45,465 nucleotides of DNA from Planctomycetota bacterium (GTDB lineage Bacteria > Planctomycetota > UBA1135 > GCA-002686595). Positions 38,663 through 45,465 of the stretch are shown here, one piece after another (position 1 is the first letter of the stretch; each line of letters starts with the position of its first letter). Where the stretch lies: positions 1 through 45,465 of the forward strand of contig JAEUIA010000082.1 in NCBI GenBank assembly GCA_016795245.1, written 5' to 3'. The translations under genes were made by a program, and so were the position numbers. The notes under the pieces were generated by a model that saw only the letters and a program-made list of their open reading frames with translations, made no database searches and had not been told where the DNA came from.

Positions 38663-40872
38663 GCTCCGTGGAATGTGCGCTCGTCGCGCGCCAGCTCGCG
38701 CAGTAGAGCGCAAGGCTCAAAGCGTTCCGGCCCGCCCGCGCGCGCCGCCACGTCACTTTGACGGCTGATCTCTTCCAGCTTCGCGACGATGTTGCGCGCG
38801 CCCAGCGTGTCGGCCCAGGCCAGCAAACCGCCGCGGAAGGGCGCGAAGCCCATGCCGAACACGGTTGCGAGATCCAGGTCGCGCGCGGAAGCCACCACGT
38901 TCTCTTCCAGCGCGCGCGCAGCTTCCGCCAGCATCGCGAACACGGCCCGCTCGGCGATCTGCTCGTCGGTCATGACCGGGCAGCGCGCTTCACCGGCCGG
39001 ATCGATCTGCGCGAGATCCGCAGCGAGTCGCGGTTTGGCCTTGCGGTCGCGCGTGTGTTCGTAGAAGCCGCGACCGGTCTTCTTGCCCAGGCGCTTCTCG
39101 GCCACGAGCGGATTCAGCACCGCGCTCGGTGTCATGCGCGCACCGTACGCCGCGTGCAGCGACTGCGCCGCGTGCTGCGCGATGTCGAAGCCGACCTCGT
39201 CGAGCAAAGCCAGCGGCCCCATCGGCATCCCGAACTCGAGCAGGGCGCGGTCCAGTCGTCCGGCTTCGATGCCGCCGGCGAACAGGCGCAGACTCTCGTC
39301 GAGGTACGGACCGAGCAGGCGATTCACCAGGAACCCGGCGCAGTCCTTGGTGACGACAGGCGTCTTGCCGAGCGCGAGGGCGAACGCCGCGCAACGCGCG
39401 ATCGTCTCAGGGCTCGTGCGCGCGCCGCGCACGATCTCGACCAGCGGCATGCGCTTGACCGGATTGAAGAAGTGCAATCCCACGACGCGTTCGGGGTGCG
39501 GGATGTCGGCCGCGATCGCATCGACCGAAAGCGAGGAGGTGTTGGTCGCCAGGATCGCGTCGTCGGCCATCTGCCGCGCGAGTGCCTGAAAGACACTGCG
39601 CTTCACGTCCAGGCGCTCGGCCACGGCTTCGATCACGAGCTCGCAGCGCGCGAACCCAATGAGCTCCCTCGTCGTGTCGAGCTGGTCGATGGCGCGCTCG
39701 GCCTGGTTCTTTTCGAGCTTGCGGCGTTTCAAGCGTTCGGCGACATCGGCGCGATGCTCGATGAGCGCCGTATCCAGCGCCGCCGGCACGATGTCGAACA
39801 AGCGCGTCCACGCGCCGCGCTCGGCCGCGGAACTCGCGATGGCGCGTCCCATGACGCCCGCGCCGAGCACACCGACCTGCGCTGCGACCGGTGCACTCTT
39901 GCCGTCCGGCAGGAGTTTCAGCTTCTTGGCCGACTCCGACAGGCCGAAGATTCGAATCAGATTCTTCGCCACCGGACCGGTGGCGAGGTCGACGACCGCT
40001 TCGCGCTCGGCGGTGAAGCTCGCGCGCGTGCTCGTGCGCGCGGCGCGGGCGGCGATGTCGATCGCACGCAGCGGCGCCGGATATTTCCCGAGTGTGCGCG
40101 CCATCACCTGCTCCTTGGCCTTGCTGGCGATCACCGCGGCAGCCAACGGATTCTGGTCGACGAAGAGCGTCGCGAGTCCGCGCGAGCGGCGCGGCAGGCG
40201 CATGCGCCCCAGCGCGACTTCGCCGGCGATGCGCAACAGGTCCTCGGGCGCGCACAGGCGATCGACCAGACCCTTCTTCAGCGCCTCGCGCGCCGGGTAG
40301 AGCTTGCCCGTCAGGATCGCTTCCAAGGCGCGCGGCAGACCGATGCGCCGCGGCAGGCGCGTCGTGCCGCCCCAACCGGGCACGATGCCGAGTTGTGTCT
40401 CGGGCAGTCCGATGCGCGATTCCTTCGTGTCGCACAGGATCACGAACGAGCAGGCGAGCGCCAATTCGCACGCGCCGCCCGGCGCCGCGCCGCCGATCGC
40501 GGCGACGCTCGTGAATCCCGGGCGCGTCGCGCCGATCACGTCGATGCGCTCGAACAGGTTCTGTCCGATCTCGACGACGCGCGCGACCGATTCGCGGTCG
40601 GTGAGAGCCGCGATGGCGTCGATGTCGGCGCCGGCGGCGAAGGTGCGCGTGTCACGGCCGGTGATGACGAGGCCCTTGATGCTCGTGTCGCGCTCGATCT
40701 CGATCAGCGCGAGATCCAGATCGCGCAGCAGGGGCAGGTCGAATACCGGCAGCGAACGATGCGGCGGGTCGAGCACGATGCGCGCCAGTCCCTTCTCGGG
40801 ACGCTCGATACGCACGCACGCACCCACCGCCGGAGCGTTCTTGGGGCTCGGGAGTCCGCTGACGTCGATCAC
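38659..40872 (-). CDS. fadJ: Multifunctional enoyl-CoA hydratase / 3-hydroxyacyl-CoA dehydrogenase
   Basis: Two successive beta-oxidation steps in one 737-aa chain. The crotonase domain (about 10-220) has TFAAGADIDA (oxyanion), Glu136 in GGACELALA and Glu158 in GLPETQLGIVPGWGG, the pair that hydrates. The dehydrogenase half begins with the NAD loop GVLGAGVMG (near 335-342) and has HFFNPVKRMPLVEIV (catalytic His near 470) and FLVNR. It ends in the usual second helical domain with FRGGLLAWAD. The start is GTG 40872, overlapping the thiolase stop (GTGA); the frame upstream to 40998 runs inside the thiolase gene and is Arg-rich. It lies between thiolase and flippase genes in one operon. The name fadJ is assigned by family layout; FadB-type is the alternative. 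Confidence 0.9.
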   Translation of the reverse strand: MIDVSGLPSPKNAPAVGACVRIERPEKGLARIVLDPPHRSLPVFDLPLLRDLDLALIEIERDTSIKGLVITGRDTRTFAAGADIDAIAALTDRESVARVVEIGQNLFERIDVIGATRPGFTSVAAIGGAAPGGACELALACSFVILCDTKESRIGLPETQLGIVPGWGGTTRLPRRIGLPRALEAILTGKLYPAREALKKGLVDRLCAPEDLLRIAGEVALGRMRLPRRSRGLATLFVDQNPLAAAVIASKAKEQVMARTLGKYPAPLRAIDIAARAARTSTRASFTAEREAVVDLATGPVAKNLIRIFGLSESAKKLKLLPDGKSAPVAAQVGVLGAGVMGRAIASSAAERGAWTRLFDIVPAALDTALIEHRADVAERLKRRKLEKNQAERAIDQLDTTRELIGFARCELVIEAVAERLDVKRSVFQALARQMADDAILATNTSSLSVDAIAADIPHPERVVGLHFFNPVKRMPLVEIVRGARTSPETIARCAAFALALGKTPVVTKDCAGFLVNRLLGPYLDESLRLFAGGIEAGRLDRALLEFGMPMGPLALLDEVGFDIAQHAAQSLHAAYGARMTPSAVLNPLVAEKRLGKKTGRGFYEHTRDRKAKPRLAADLAQIDPAGEARCPVMTDEQIAERAVFAMLAEAARALEENVVASARDLDLATVFGMGFAPFRGGLLAWADTLGARNIVAKLEEISRQSDVAARAGGPERFEPCALLRELARDERTFHGA

Positions 40873-42191
40873 GATGCGCGCTCCAGGATCACGGCGCCGC
40901 CTTGTCCGCCGCCGATGCACAGCGACGCCAGTGCGAGTTCCTTCTGCGACCGCGCCAACTCGTGCGCGGCAGTGAGCACGATGCGCGCACCCGTGCACCC
41001 GACCGGATGACCGATCGCGACCGCGCCGCCGTTCGGATTGACGCGCGCCATGTCGAGTGTCCCGAGCTTTGCGTCACGCTCGAGGTGCTCGCGCGCGAAG
41101 GCGTCGCTGTCGAAGGCCTTGGCGCACGCCAGGACCTGAGCCGCGAAAGCCTCGTTGATCTCGATCGGACCGATGTCGTCCATGGTCGCGCCGGCCTCGC
41201 GCAGCGCCTTCGATGCGGCGAACACCGGCCCCAGGCCCATGCGCGCCGGATCCAGGCCCGCGTAGCTCCACGAACGGATGCGCGCGAGCGGCGTGAGCCC
41301 CAAGGCGCGCGCCTTGTCCTCGCTGGCGAGGATGAGCGCGCACGCGCCGTCGGTGATGCCGCACGAATTGCCGACGGTGACGCGGCCGTCGGGTTTCTCG
41401 AAGTAGGGCTTCAACTTCGCCAGCTGTTCGAGTGTCTGGTTGTCGCGGATCGCGTCGTCGTGTTCGAGTGCATGTGAGTCAGGCGTCGCGCCCAACGGCA
41501 GATGCGGCACGATCTCGCGCTTCATCACGCCGGCGTCGCGCGCAGCCTTCGCTCGCGCGTGGCTCTCGAGGGCGAAGCGGTCGGCGTCCTCGCGCGAGAT
41601 CGACCACTCGCGCGCCAGGATCTCGGCCGTCTTGCCCATGATCAGGCCGCTGATCGGGTCGGTCAGTCCTTCCATCAACGCGATGCGCGGCGCGAGCATG
41701 CTCGGACGAAGACTCGCGATCGTCGCGACGCGCGCGGCTAGCGTGCGTGCACTCGACAAGCGCGCGAAGAACTTCGTCAGGCGTTCGCCCATGATCAGCG
41801 GAAAGCGGCTCATCATCTCGACGCCCAGCGTGAGGTACAGATCCCCGCGCCCAGCTTCGATGCACGTCGCGGCCGAAGTGATCGCCTCCATGCCGCTGGC
41901 GCAGTTGCGCGCGACCGTGCGACCGGGCACGCGTTCAGGCACGCCGGCCCGCAACCCGATCACCCGCCCGACGTTGGCCTGATCGTGCGGCGGACCGGCG
42001 CAGCCGACGATGACCTCGTCGATGTCGTCGACGCGGATCCCCGAACGCGCGATGGTCTCGCGTGCGATCGCGGCACCGAGGTGTCCCGCGTCTTCGCGCG
42101 CGAACGCTCCACCGGCGCGGATCAGCGGCGTGCGCCATCCGGCGACGATGACGACACGGCGTCCGGGCGATTGCGTGGGGACTCTGCTCAC
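40869..42191 (-). CDS. fadI: Acetyl-CoA acyltransferase (thiolase)
   Basis: Cleaves 3-ketoacyl-CoA with CoA to acetyl-CoA and a shortened acyl-CoA, the last beta-oxidation step. The 440-aa protein has the thiolase catalytic set: Cys97 in ARNCASGMEA, His395 in GGAVAIGHPVGCTGAR and Cys425 in SLCIGGGQGGA. Its length and the extended loop region after about 130 match the FadI type more than short biosynthetic thiolases. It overlaps the downstream FadJ-like gene by 4 nt, as expected of a trifunctional pair. A 58-bp gap separates it from the upstream ligase-like gene. It could also serve branched or aromatic acids. Confidence 0.92.
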   Translation of the reverse strand: MSRVPTQSPGRRVVIVAGWRTPLIRAGGAFAREDAGHLGAAIARETIARSGIRVDDIDEVIVGCAGPPHDQANVGRVIGLRAGVPERVPGRTVARNCASGMEAITSAATCIEAGRGDLYLTLGVEMMSRFPLIMGERLTKFFARLSSARTLAARVATIASLRPSMLAPRIALMEGLTDPISGLIMGKTAEILAREWSISREDADRFALESHARAKAARDAGVMKREIVPHLPLGATPDSHALEHDDAIRDNQTLEQLAKLKPYFEKPDGRVTVGNSCGITDGACALILASEDKARALGLTPLARIRSWSYAGLDPARMGLGPVFAASKALREAGATMDDIGPIEINEAFAAQVLACAKAFDSDAFAREHLERDAKLGTLDMARVNPNGGAVAIGHPVGCTGARIVLTAAHELARSQKELALASLCIGGGQGGAVILERAS

Positions 42192-42249
42192 GATGGTCTG
42201 GAACCTACGATTTCAGCGTCGCCCATGGAACGGCATGTGTGCGGGGCGC

Positions 42250-43728
42250 TCACTTGGGCCGCAGGTCGAGGAAACGCTTTTCTTTCATCTCGGTTTCCAT
42301 CCCCAGGAACTCGAGCATCTCGGGGGTCGAATGCACTTCGACGGCGTTGGGTCCGACTTCCACGCCTTCCTGGATCTGACGTGCACACGCGGTCTTGAAG
42401 CCTTCGGCGTCGGTGCCGGCGCGCAGCGAGACGCGCACGACGAATTGATCGAGATCGTGCGGGTCGTCGTTCTTCTTCTTGAGCACGACCTGCCACTCGT
42501 CGACTTCGCGCATGCCGGAGAGCAGTGTTCCCATCGCGGAAAGATCGACCAGCGTGCCCTTGATCTTCGTCAGCTCGAGCGCCTTCTGATCGCTGGAGCG
42601 CTTCAACTCCGACGAGATGCGCGGCACGGTGCGCTTGCACCACGGACACGGTTCCCAAGTGACGCCGCCGACGGCCAGGTCGCCGGTGCGGTAGCGCATC
42701 ACCACCGTGCCGTGACCCGCGATCGGCGTGTACACGAGCTCGCCCGACTCGCCTTCCTTCACCGGCTCGAGCGTCTTCGGATCGATGACCTCGAACACAC
42801 CCGTGTCGGGATAGGTGTGGTAACCCGGCGATTCGGAGTGCTGGGCCGGACATTCGGAGAAAGCCATGCGCGCTTCGGTGAAGCCGTACGTGCCGGAGAT
42901 CACGACGTCCCGCGCGCCCATCGAGGCCAGCGCTTCGGCCATCTTCTCCTTCAGTCCGGGTGTGACCTTTTCAGCACCGAGGATCACCAGCTTCACGTTC
43001 GGCATGCGCGCGTCATTCGCGGCACCTTCGCGCAACAGGTGGTAGATGTAACCCGGCGTGCCGAGGATGACGGTCGTGTTCATGCGCTGCAGCAAGCGCA
43101 AGTTGCCGCTCGTGCCCATGACCTTGCCGCCGCCGGTCGACATCATGAAACGGCCGGTTTCGAAGCCCGCGAACGCCGCCTGCCAGAACGCGAGGTGCGG
43201 CGCGAAGGGAAACGTATTGACGATGCGCGCGTCGTGATCGTGGATGGCGTGCACGTCGAGCATGCGCGCACCGCACTTCGCCAGGATGTCGATGTCGTGC
43301 GGGGTGTACAGGAACACCACCGGATCCGCCGAACGTCCGGTCGTGAACGTCGCGAAGTTGGGCGTGTACTCTCTGCGCAAAGCCTCGCGCGCTTCGCGTC
43401 CGCCGGCGAGCAGCGGCAGCTTGCGCGAGAGCGGCCAGTTCGCCTTGATCTTTTCCGGCGTCGGGATCAGCACGAAATCGCGCTTGGTCTCCTCGTTGCT
43501 CTGAGCCTCGAGCAGATCGGCCTTCGTCGTGAGAGGCAGCCGGCGCAGGTCGTCGACCGTGCGGATGTCTTCCGCGCGCACGCCCGCGGCATCGAAGACG
43601 CGCCGGTAATGTGCCGAGAATGGGTACACGTCCTGGCGCACGTGGCGCCGCAGATTCGCTTCTTGCACCGCCTTCAGTTCGGCGGCGCTCGCGCGTGAAA
43701 GCGCGGCCCAGTTGTCCTTGCCGTTCAT
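42250..43728 (-). CDS. Phenylacetate-CoA ligase-like adenylate-forming enzyme
   Basis: A 492-aa member of the adenylate-forming family, closest in layout to PaaK. Motifs include a degenerate P-loop TFTTGRSADP (127-136; the usual Ser/Thr-Gly-rich loop is altered), GTPGYIYHLL, SGTYGFTEARM (adenine-binding) and MRYRTGDLAVGG. A CPWC pair lies where many PaaK-like proteins have a Cys pair near the ATP site. It probably activates a carboxylic acid to its CoA thioester for the beta-oxidation enzymes encoded next to it. The acid is not known; the altered P-loop could mean a different specificity. It starts at MNGKDNWAAL; the frame upstream is not conserved. It heads the four-gene minus-strand operon. 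Confidence 0.82.
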   Translation of the reverse strand: MNGKDNWAALSRASAAELKAVQEANLRRHVRQDVYPFSAHYRRVFDAAGVRAEDIRTVDDLRRLPLTTKADLLEAQSNEETKRDFVLIPTPEKIKANWPLSRKLPLLAGGREAREALRREYTPNFATFTTGRSADPVVFLYTPHDIDILAKCGARMLDVHAIHDHDARIVNTFPFAPHLAFWQAAFAGFETGRFMMSTGGGKVMGTSGNLRLLQRMNTTVILGTPGYIYHLLREGAANDARMPNVKLVILGAEKVTPGLKEKMAEALASMGARDVVISGTYGFTEARMAFSECPAQHSESPGYHTYPDTGVFEVIDPKTLEPVKEGESGELVYTPIAGHGTVVMRYRTGDLAVGGVTWEPCPWCKRTVPRISSELKRSSDQKALELTKIKGTLVDLSAMGTLLSGMREVDEWQVVLKKKNDDPHDLDQFVVRVSLRAGTDAEGFKTACARQIQEGVEVGPNAVEVHSTPEMLEFLGMETEMKEKRFLDLRPK

Positions 43729-43953
43729 GCGTGCCTGCTCGGATCGGTCTTCATCGGCTCCCAGGCTGCAAGGAGTTGCGGCCGCGCTCAAGCGTCGAGG
43801 ACCAGAAGCGCGCAACCCGGCGAGAAATCAGCGCTGTGCGGCACTTTTCGCGTGCTCAGTTTCGAAAGCGGGATTGCATTCCATCGCGCGTGCGGCTGCA
43901 CTACATGGAAGTTGCCGATTGGTCGAAGTTTTCCTGCGACCGGCTGCGCGCCT

Positions 43954-45075
43954 ATGAAGGATCTGTCCCAAACCACCTACAGCCTCCGTCATCCCGGTCA
44001 ACGTTCCGTCCATCGTCCACGCACGGTGCTCGTGCTCGGCGGGGGGGGGATGCGCGGCATGGCGCACGTCGGCGTGCTGCGCGCGATCCGCACGCTGGGG
44101 ATCGAGATCGATGCGATCGTCGGCACGAGCATCGGCGCGCTCGTCGGCGCGATGGCGGCCGGCGGCTACGGAATTGAAAAGATCGAGTCGCTCGTCACGA
44201 CCGTTCAAAAAGAGGACTACTTCCGCCTCAACTTCATGAAGTTCCTGAAAGGGCTCCGCGCGCGCAGCATGTACCGCGGAGACACGTTTCGGGCTTCGCT
44301 GACGCGCGTGCTGCCGCCGGTGACGTTCAAGGAGATGGACGTGCCGTTCTACTGCAACGCCGTGCGCCTAGAGACCGGCGGGTCGGTGTTCTGGGGGACG
44401 CCCGGACTCGACGACATCTCGCTGCTCGACGCGGTGTACAGCTCGTGCGCGCTGCCGGGCATTTTCGAGCCCTACGAGCGCGACGGTTACAACTACATGG
44501 ACGGCGGCATGGTCGACTCCGTGCCGCTGCGCTTTGCCAAGACCTTGAATCCGGACTTGATCATCGCCGTCGATCTTTCGGTCAAGGGCACTTTCAAGGC
44601 GCCGGACTACAAGAATCGCCTGCTGTCGACGGTCTATCGCACATTCGAGATCGTGGAAGAGGCGCTGGTCGAGCAGATGCTGCATATGCACGTCGACTAC
44701 CGCGTGGCGTTGATCCAGCCCAAGACGGCCGAGACTTCGCGTTTCGATTTCAAACGCGTGCCCGAGGTCGTGAAGGCCGGTGAAGAGGAAGCGATCAAGG
44801 TCCTCACCTCGCACGCCGCGACGCGCGACCTCGTCAAGCCGGTGCTCGTCCCGGGTCTCGCCTGTCCCGTGACGCCGCGCGACTACGTGTCGGTGCGCAT
44901 CGATCCCGAACGCTGCATCGGTTGCGGCATGTGCGAGATGGTGTGCGAGACCGACGCGTTCTGGGCCCGCGGCGAGCGCGCTTCGGTGCGCAAGCTCAGC
45001 AACTACGAGTGCACGCGCGATCACGCTTGCGCGCGCAATTGTCCGACGAACGCGATTTCGTTGGGCAATCTCTGA
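43954..45075 (+). CDS. Patatin-like phospholipase with C-terminal ferredoxin-like domain
   Basis: A 373-aa protein. Residues 24-215 are a patatin hydrolase with oxyanion loop GGGGMRG (30-35), nucleophile Ser59 in GTSIG and Asp183 in DGG, so the Ser-Asp dyad is complete. A helical linker follows, then a ferredoxin-like tail from about 311: Cys321, 324, 327 and 331 (CxxCxxCxxxC) and Cys353, 359 and 363 (Cx5Cx3CP). That can hold one [4Fe-4S] cluster and perhaps a second incomplete one. The fusion suggests a lipase whose activity or location depends on redox state or on iron-sulfur assembly. It could act on membrane lipids and free fatty acids for the adjacent beta-oxidation operon, from which it is divergent (225-bp gap). 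The ATG at 43954 is the last Met before the domain. Confidence 0.88.
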   Translation: MKDLSQTTYSLRHPGQRSVHRPRTVLVLGGGGMRGMAHVGVLRAIRTLGIEIDAIVGTSIGALVGAMAAGGYGIEKIESLVTTVQKEDYFRLNFMKFLKGLRARSMYRGDTFRASLTRVLPPVTFKEMDVPFYCNAVRLETGGSVFWGTPGLDDISLLDAVYSSCALPGIFEPYERDGYNYMDGGMVDSVPLRFAKTLNPDLIIAVDLSVKGTFKAPDYKNRLLSTVYRTFEIVEEALVEQMLHMHVDYRVALIQPKTAETSRFDFKRVPEVVKAGEEEAIKVLTSHAATRDLVKPVLVPGLACPVTPRDYVSVRIDPERCIGCGMCEMVCETDAFWARGERASVRKLSNYECTRDHACARNCPTNAISLGNL

Positions 45076-45165
45076 ATCGAGGAACGCGGACACCGCCGGG
45101 CCCGGAAGCCTGGAGTTGCGCGGCCCCACGTCCCTGATCAGGGTCGCTTCCCGCCGTCGAGGTCC

Positions 45166-45336
45166 GCCCCGCAACGCTTCGACACCGACACCGAACCCCT
45201 CAACGTGTCCAGTCCGACACCGAATCCAACCCCGCAACGCTTCCAGCCCGACATCGAATCCCACCCCTCAACGCTTCCAGCCCGACATCGAACCAACCCC
45301 TCAACACTTCCAGTCCGACACCGAACACACCCCTCG
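45166..45336 (-). repeat. Right 33/34-bp tandem repeat array, 5 units, inverted
   Basis: Five units related to the left array but in the opposite orientation. On the plus strand the CAACG/CAACA ends lie at 45172, 45201, 45235, 45269 and 45302, giving spacings of 29, 34, 34 and 33. The core on the minus strand is GGTGTCGGACTGGAAGTGTT or close variants; the third and fourth (45235, 45269) are nearly the same. It begins 91 bp after the patatin stop codon, about the distance seen on the left (93 bp). The minus-strand reading frame from the cap is open for 70 codons, but the uneven periods argue against a protein. No spacers, so no CRISPR. The gap 45076-45165 holds no gene. Confidence 0.9.
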
Positions 45337-45339
45337 CGA

Positions 45340-45360
45340 CCCCACCCCATTGTTGACCTC
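45340..45360 (-). repeat. 21-bp cap of right repeat array
   Basis: On the minus strand this is the same 21-bp sequence as at 96-116. Here it is preceded by an extra AG, giving AGGAGG five bases before ATG, a complete ribosome-binding site and start. Bases beyond it (45361-45443) show no gene. Confidence 0.85.
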
Positions 45361-45443
45361 CTGGTTCGCGATTTGCGCAGTGGCTTTCGTCCGAGTTTGA
45401 CCGTACCGAGCCAGGCTCGTGTGGTGCATCTTCGCCGCTGTAG

Positions 45444-45465
45444 AGCCGCGCGCCGGCGCGCGGCT
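45444..45465. repeat. 22-nt perfect palindrome at the window edge
   Basis: The last 22 bases form a perfect inverted repeat (AGCCGCGCGCC and its complement). It could be a terminator stem or a longer hairpin cut by the window edge; no T-run is visible because the sequence ends here. Confidence 0.6.

Noticed and set aside
38758..41010. 750-codon plus-strand open frame
   Set aside because: Antisense to the FadJ-like gene; composition typical of a shadow frame.
45138..45350. 70-codon minus-strand frame starting at the right cap
   Set aside because: It has a good ribosome-binding site, but the repeat periods are uneven and the left copy of the same cap stops after seven codons.

Overview
This is a GC-rich bacterial window with the style of a planctomycete. 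Three things suggest this: large single-membrane-anchor proteins built from carboxypeptidase-regulatory-like (CarboxypepD_reg) beta-sandwich repeats; a PknB-type kinase with a DWG motif fused to a SUMF1-type domain; and a secreted protein ending in a Cys-rich FCxGDGTG...CPCGN module that I associate with Saltatorellus-like planctomycetes. The taxonomic assignment is inference; no rRNA or tRNA gene was found. Coding density is high, Shine-Dalgarno sites are often absent, and many neighbouring genes overlap by 4 nt or abut.

Layout. 1-479: a capped 33/34-bp tandem repeat array. 480-7676 (-): two tandem paralogous CarboxypepD_reg-repeat envelope proteins. 7885-11838 (+): methylmalonyl-CoA mutase large subunit, methylmalonyl-CoA epimerase, a 75-aa zinc-ribbon protein and the propionyl-CoA carboxylase beta subunit. 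11959-16916 (-): a three-gene unit with a small exported protein, a subtilisin-like lipoprotein protease and a membrane Ser/Thr kinase. 17169-19210 (+): biotin carboxylase and biotin carrier protein, the missing partners of the beta subunit. 19211-19972 (-): an exported repeat protein. 20044-21851 (+): dapE-dapD for lysine/diaminopimelate synthesis. 22089-23504 (+): nhaA. 23652-25949 (-): a katG with a signal peptide. 26381-29658 (+): a small membrane protein, an NmrA-like protein and a third CarboxypepD_reg protein. 29665-30735 (-): a secreted Cys-rich-tail protein. 30889-37374: a surface-glycan locus with a GATase-II/WbpG-like fusion, a GT2 glycosyltransferase, an AlkP-superfamily protein and a divergent GT39-like membrane transferase. 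37382-43728 (-): a four-gene unit with an acyl-CoA ligase-like protein, thiolase, FadJ-like multifunctional enzyme and flippase. 43954-45075 (+): a patatin fused to a ferredoxin-like tail. 45076-45465: a second copy of the capped repeat array, inverted relative to the first.

How the parts fit. The central metabolic theme is beta-oxidation (ligase-like protein, thiolase, FadJ) feeding propionyl-CoA into the methylmalonyl-CoA pathway (biotin carboxylase + carrier + beta subunit, epimerase, mutase) to succinyl-CoA. The B12-binding mutase subunit is not in the window. The second theme is envelope building: glycan transfer and flipping, diaminopimelate, and large anchored beta-sandwich proteins.

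The most unusual features are the two inverted, capped repeat arrays, each about 90 bp beyond the stop codon of a gene running toward it; the patatin-ferredoxin fusion; the GATase-II/sugar-amidotransferase fusion; an AlkP-like protein that has lost most metal ligands; and a KatG with two plausible starts (exported and cytosolic) lying near a perfect ATAG-N7-CTAT site.
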